A stretch of 24,977 nt of DNA from a virus. Below the pieces are notes generated by a model. That model was not told the origin of the DNA, did no database searches, and worked only from the letters and a program-made list of their open reading frames with translations. The stretch spans positions 1-24,977 of the IMG/VR virus record IMGVR_UViG_3300044703_000147, one strand, 5' to 3'. The position numbers and the translations under genes are program-made. Below are positions 21,818-24,977 of the stretch, one piece after another (the stretch's first letter is position 1; each line of letters begins with the position of its first letter).

Positions 21818-22356
21818 GCTCGTAGGGCCTCCGTTGCCCTGTTGATGGCCGCCACGAGCGCCCGCGCGCGCTCCGGGTCATGCCCCTTGACTGATGCAAC
21901 GGTCGCGCGGGGGTTCATCGGGAAGGTCACAATCGAAATTTCGGGAACGTCCATCTCTTCGAGGAAGCGAATTCCCTTCGCGCGATCGAAGCGGTCTTTG
22001 ACGGCGCGGAAGCCGGGCGAGAGGCCGTCCAGCGCGCCAGCGCGCATCAGCGCGTGGACCTCGCGACCCTTCGTCGTTTCCAAAATCAGTTTGCCTTTGG
22101 CGCGGAGGCCTTTTTGATCTTCGGTGAGATCAAGCCAAATTCCGATCGGTTCGGACGGATCGTGCTGAAACAGCATCTTCACCTTCTCAGGCGGACGCTT
22201 TTGCAGCGACTTCGCATAGGCACCCTGCACAACCACGTCGCGGCCGAAATCGACGTTGCCGAACACGCTGGCGTAGCCCGTGAACTCGCCTTCGGCAGTG
22301 ACCGATTTCAAATCGAGATCAAATGCAACGCCGTGTTCGTTGTTGTTGCTGCTCAT
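21814..22356 (-). CDS. HK97 prohead protease
   Basis: A 180-aa serine protease of the prohead (U35/S78-like) type. It has GYASVFGNVDFGRDVVVQGAY near the start, catalytic His65 in FQHDP, Ser113 in DGLSPGF and a third catalytic acid probably at Glu139 (VPEISIVTFPMNP). It should cleave the capsid delta domain and itself during prohead maturation. It overlaps the portal gene on one side and the capsid gene on the other by ATGA, the classic portal-protease-capsid trio. Confidence 0.93.
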   Translation of the reverse strand: MSSNNNEHGVAFDLDLKSVTAEGEFTGYASVFGNVDFGRDVVVQGAYAKSLQKRPPEKVKMLFQHDPSEPIGIWLDLTEDQKGLRAKGKLILETTKGREVHALMRAGALDGLSPGFRAVKDRFDRAKGIRFLEEMDVPEISIVTFPMNPRATVASVKGHDPERARALVAAINRATEALRA

Positions 22357-23555
22357 GCGACCACTCGCGGCTTCGACCGAACCGGCGGCGCGATCGGGAG
22401 CGGCGTCGCGTTCGGTGAGATGTTGGGGTTCGCGAATTCATCGCCGCCCTGGTAGGGCGCCATGTTTTCCTTCGCGCGAGCTTCATTCGGATTGAGAATT
22501 CGCGACTGGATCGCTTGCGCGTAGGCCGCAAACCGTGCCGCGATGTCGGCCTTTACAAGCTCGTCGACCATGAATTCGGCGTAGTATTTCGCCTGTTCGT
22601 CAGCCGATAGCAGCCGAGCAACCGCGCCTTGCCACAGCTTCATGCGCGGCAGGATCGTGAAGGCGAGAAATGTCTGTGACATTTCCTCGGCGTTCGCCCA
22701 GGTGGCGCGGCCGAGCTCCTGCATCAGTGTCGGCGGCACGCCCAACGCTCGCGCGATCTCGACAACTTGGAACGCGCGCATTTCGCTGAATTGCATGTCG
22801 ACGCTGTTGAAAGTCAGCGGCGTAAAGTCACCATCGTCTTCAATGATCGCGGTCTTGCCGGCGTTCTCGCCGCTGTGCCCCGACGCCCACGACTTCATCA
22901 GTCGCGCATAGGTCACGTCATCAAGCTTCCGCTTGAATTTCAGCACGCCAGCCGGACGCGCACCGTTGCCGAAGAGCGATCCCGCGTGGCGTTCCATCGC
23001 CATCGTCAAGCCGATGGCTTCGCGGGCCTGCCAAATCGGCGCAACGTTTCCGCGATTTGGAATGTGTAGGATGTCGCGCCACGGATAATTGATCTTCGTA
23101 CCGTTTGCGATGGTGAGATCGTAAATCGGCTCAAGTGAAACCGGATCGATCCTCACTGAGACGGCGTTCGGCGGGAGCCGGATCAATTCGACGATTTTGT
23201 CACCGGACCTATTCGCGAGCGCGAAGGCGCCATGATGCGTGATGGTGTCCTGCTCCATCTGCATGATGAATTCTGGAGCGCTGGTCCACCCGTTCGGACG
23301 ATCGTGAAGCAGCTTGTAAAGCGGATGATCGGTCGCGCGGTCCTTTTTGCCGGCCGCATCCTTCACGTAGAGATGCAGCGGAAGAGCGCCGAGCGTTTCG
23401 CAGCGAACGCGAGTGCCCGCTAGAACCGGAATGCAACGAAGCGCGACCTCGGGCGACACGGCGATATTAGCCGCCGTCTGCATACCGATGCCGAGCAGCA
23501 CGTCCCACGTGCTGTCGCTCTTGCGTTCGAAGAATTTGAGAAATCTGCCGAGCAT
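22353..23555 (-). CDS. Phage portal protein (HK97 type)
   Basis: A 400-aa portal subunit; twelve would form the DNA entry ring at one capsid vertex. Recognisable parts are the N-terminal VALRCIPVLAGTRVRCETLGALPLHLY, the stretch HPLYKLLHDRPNGWTSAPEF, the wing region with RLPPNAVSVRID, and the stem/crown with QVVEIARALGVPPTLMQEL followed by TFLAFTILPRMKLWQ. I chose the ATG at 23555 (GGAA 4 nt upstream); other ATG/GTG starts up to 23633 are possible. It is the first gene of the head block and is followed by the protease in ATGA overlap. Confidence 0.93.
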   Translation of the reverse strand: MLGRFLKFFERKSDSTWDVLLGIGMQTAANIAVSPEVALRCIPVLAGTRVRCETLGALPLHLYVKDAAGKKDRATDHPLYKLLHDRPNGWTSAPEFIMQMEQDTITHHGAFALANRSGDKIVELIRLPPNAVSVRIDPVSLEPIYDLTIANGTKINYPWRDILHIPNRGNVAPIWQAREAIGLTMAMERHAGSLFGNGARPAGVLKFKRKLDDVTYARLMKSWASGHSGENAGKTAIIEDDGDFTPLTFNSVDMQFSEMRAFQVVEIARALGVPPTLMQELGRATWANAEEMSQTFLAFTILPRMKLWQGAVARLLSADEQAKYYAEFMVDELVKADIAARFAAYAQAIQSRILNPNEARAKENMAPYQGGDEFANPNISPNATPLPIAPPVRSKPRVVA

Positions 23556-23798
23556 TTTTTCCGGGACCATCCCGCGCCAACGTTGCGAGCGTTCGCGGAA
23601 TCCGTCACGAAAATACCGACCGACTTTGAGCAATTGCGATCAACTGCGCTCACAAAAAGACTGACAACAAAAGGGGTTTTGAATTCGGACCCATATCGCG
23701 CGGTTGACCCACGCGGTCCCCGCTCCCTACTGCCGAAAGTCTGCGACCAGGGGGGGGTGGCACGCCAACCCGCGCGCTTTTTATCAGCGCAACTTTCG
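23556..23798. other. Gene-poor gap with a G8 tract upstream of the portal gene
   Basis: About 240 nt without a convincing gene. A run of eight G (23750-23757) in a GC-rich context (GCGACCA-G8-TGGC) lies upstream of the whole head/packaging operon. G-rich cohesive ends occur in several HNH/P27-type phages, so this is one candidate cos region. The region could also hold the late promoter, but no clear boxes were found. Confidence 0.35.
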
Positions 23799-23996
23799 CT
23801 AATTTCCTTCGACCGGCTGACCATCCTTCACGATGATCCGCACCGCCGACGCAGCGCCGAACGTGCCGAGCTTCCTATCATCATGTCTGTGTTGCTTGCG
23901 CTGCGTCCACTTCGACGCGACGGCATCGCGCACGCCGCCACTCGCACGCGCCGCCGCGCGCAGATACTTCCGTCTCTTGCTGTTTCGCTGCTTCAT
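23799..23996 (-). CDS. Small basic protein, unknown function
   Basis: A 65-aa protein with a very basic first half (Lys/Arg clusters within the first 15 residues and again at 28-42) and a short hydrophobic-beta C-terminus. A strong GAAGGAAAG ribosome binding site lies 6 nt before the ATG at 23996, in the 11-nt gap after the preceding gene, which is the best argument that it is real. Its charge suggests nucleic-acid binding. No family recognised. Confidence 0.5.
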   Translation of the reverse strand: MKQRNSKRRKYLRAAARASGGVRDAVASKWTQRKQHRHDDRKLGTFGAASAVRIIVKDGQPVEGN

Positions 23997-24007
23997 CTAT
24001 CTTTCCT

Positions 24008-24259
24008 TCAGTGCTCGTGCCGACTGGTGAGCGTTTGTTGGTAGGCCATAGGATGACACGCCCCAGCAGAGCCGGAGCGCGTTCCCATGACCAACGTCGT
24101 GCCGACCGGAGCCGCGCCCGCCGTATAGGCCCGCAGACAGCGCGTGGTCGCGCCTGCGTTGGCACCTACTGTGACGGCGTATCCACTTCGCCGCTCATCA
24201 CCCCTCGTGCCGCTAGGATCAGGGTTGCGCTTGATGAGGCCCCACGGTTGCGCAGTCAT
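24008..24259 (-). CDS. Small hypothetical protein upstream of the head operon
   Basis: An 83-aa protein with a Gly/Thr/Ala-rich, beta-like middle (SGYAVTVGANAGATTRCLRAYTAGAAPVG broken by turns) and a His/Ser-rich tail. The ATG at 24259 has only an AGGGG immediately upstream, so the start is uncertain. It lies 67 nt after the 216-aa gene and 11 nt before the 65-aa gene, on the same strand. It may be a minor virion protein or a chance frame; evidence is mainly position. Confidence 0.35.
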   Translation of the reverse strand: MTAQPWGLIKRNPDPSGTRGDERRSGYAVTVGANAGATTRCLRAYTAGAAPVGTTLVMGTRSGSAGACHPMAYQQTLTSRHEH

Positions 24260-24326
24260 CCCCTATCGCCGCCGTCGTCGTGTCGTTACCGACCAGCGCA
24301 GAGGAACACGGTTTACAAAAGCTTTG

Positions 24327-24977
24327 TCAGGCAGCGCGCGTTGCGCGCGGAATCACCATCGCGAGACGCGCTCGCATCTGTTCGCAATGCTCATTGCTGA
24401 ATTCGATTAGAGGCTCGGCGGCGAGCATCTTGCGTAGCGTGTCGGCTTGCGCCTTCACCTTCCACTTCTCGAATAGCGCGACCTTGCGCAGTTCGGCCGG
24501 GGCAGGGCGCCAGTGATAGTCGTAAGGATCGCCGCGCTCATTCACGCCGCAGTCGCCGCGATACCAAAGCCGCACGGCAGAGGCGACGGCCCATGTCGGC
24601 AAATCCTCAAGAGCCATCTGGAACGCTTCGCCGCTCGCTTCCGCGCCCGCCTCGTTCTGTTGCGACGATGGCAGGGCCAGCATCAGCTTTGTCACCACAA
24701 CCAACGTGGCGCATTCCCATTGATCATCCTCAAGCGGCGTCTGTGAGCATAGCGAGTCGAGGGCGGCGACGTGGCGTTCGATCTCAGCGCGCTCGCCTTG
24801 GCTCAAGGTCAAGCGTGCCGGTAACGTTGGCACCGTCCTGCCCTGCTGAAACTCGTCTTTCATCGATGCGACGCGCGAGCTTGCCCATTCCGGCAAGGAT
24901 GGCAGCCGATCCAGTCGGCGCACGTCCGGGAGGGTTAGACGTTCCGGGGCCTTGGCCCCGATAGCTGGGAGGGCCAT
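24327..24977 (-). CDS. Phage-type protein of unknown function at the right edge
   Basis: A 216-aa protein whose ATG is the last codon of the window, so its upstream context is not visible. It begins with LPAIGAKAPERLTLPDVRRLD, followed by KDEFQQGRTVPTLPARLTLS, a helical stretch with VVVTKLMLALPSSQQNE, and AVRLWYRGDCGVNERGDPYDYHWRPAPAELRKVAL. I recognise this layout from Rhizobiales prophages, where such genes lie near early or replication genes, but the function is not known to me. If that holds here, the sequence right of the head block is the early region and not a tail module. Confidence 0.6.
   Translation of the reverse strand: MALPAIGAKAPERLTLPDVRRLDRLPSLPEWASSRVASMKDEFQQGRTVPTLPARLTLSQGERAEIERHVAALDSLCSQTPLEDDQWECATLVVVTKLMLALPSSQQNEAGAEASGEAFQMALEDLPTWAVASAVRLWYRGDCGVNERGDPYDYHWRPAPAELRKVALFEKWKVKAQADTLRKMLAAEPLIEFSNEHCEQMRARLAMVIPRATRAA

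Noticed and set aside
20726-22117. Long plus-strand open frame of 463 codons
   Set aside because: It lies entirely antisense to the clear capsid and protease genes and has an Arg/Gly-rich composition typical of shadows in GC-rich DNA.
23420-23824. 134-codon minus-strand open frame over the portal start
   Set aside because: It overlaps the portal gene in another frame and crosses the G8 tract; no recognised domain.

Overview
The window looks like a junction between two integrated mobile elements in an alphaproteobacterium, most likely of the Rhizobiales. That placement is inference. It rests on the high GC content, the style of the HK97-type head proteins, and a partial tRNA-Arg(CCG) whose sequence fits that group. 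No housekeeping gene is visible.

Element 1 (about 1-8836) has somewhat lower GC by eye. It carries several small unknown genes, a 30-aa peptide gene coupled by TGATG to a 561-aa protein that resembles phage DNA-ejection (internal virion) proteins, and a 656-aa SF2-helicase-like ATPase. After these comes a gene-free stretch of about 560 nt full of long hairpins and a repeated motif. A small unknown gene and a large tyrosine recombinase (int1, minus strand) follow. Between int1 and the next integrase lies a 46-nt copy of the 3' part of tRNA-Arg(CCG) (8837-8882), which reads as an attachment-site scar.

Element 2 (about 8883 to beyond 24977) is almost entirely on the minus strand. From right to left it has an unknown phage-type 216-aa gene at the edge and two small genes. 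The head and packaging block follows: portal, prohead protease, HK97 major capsid protein, two small virion-type proteins, gp6-like head-tail connector, unknown protein, head-closure-like protein, HNH endonuclease, P27-type small terminase, large terminase, and a cold-shock protein. Many of these genes overlap by ATGA, which suggests one tightly coupled operon. Two plus-strand genes (one Cse60-like) interrupt the block. Then come five small unknown genes, a MerR-like HTH regulator, a set of overlapping small genes including HTH/excisionase-like proteins, and a second tyrosine integrase (int2).

No tail, tape-measure, baseplate or lysis gene occurs in the roughly 15.8 kb of element 2 seen here. 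An integrase-regulator-capsid-packaging set without tails is the hallmark of capsid-forming phage satellites (cf-PICI type). Such elements build and fill their own heads and borrow tails from a helper phage. This is the leading interpretation, but the right end lies outside the window, so a larger prophage is not excluded.

The two most unusual non-coding signals are: (i) the structured region at 5864-6400, with G-U-tolerant helices and two alternative foldings of a duplicated motif; and (ii) an array of small AATT-centred palindromes at 14461-14790. One palindrome plus a 16-bp box from that array recurs, with a compensatory C/G swap in the stem, inside the small-terminase gene at 17673-17710.
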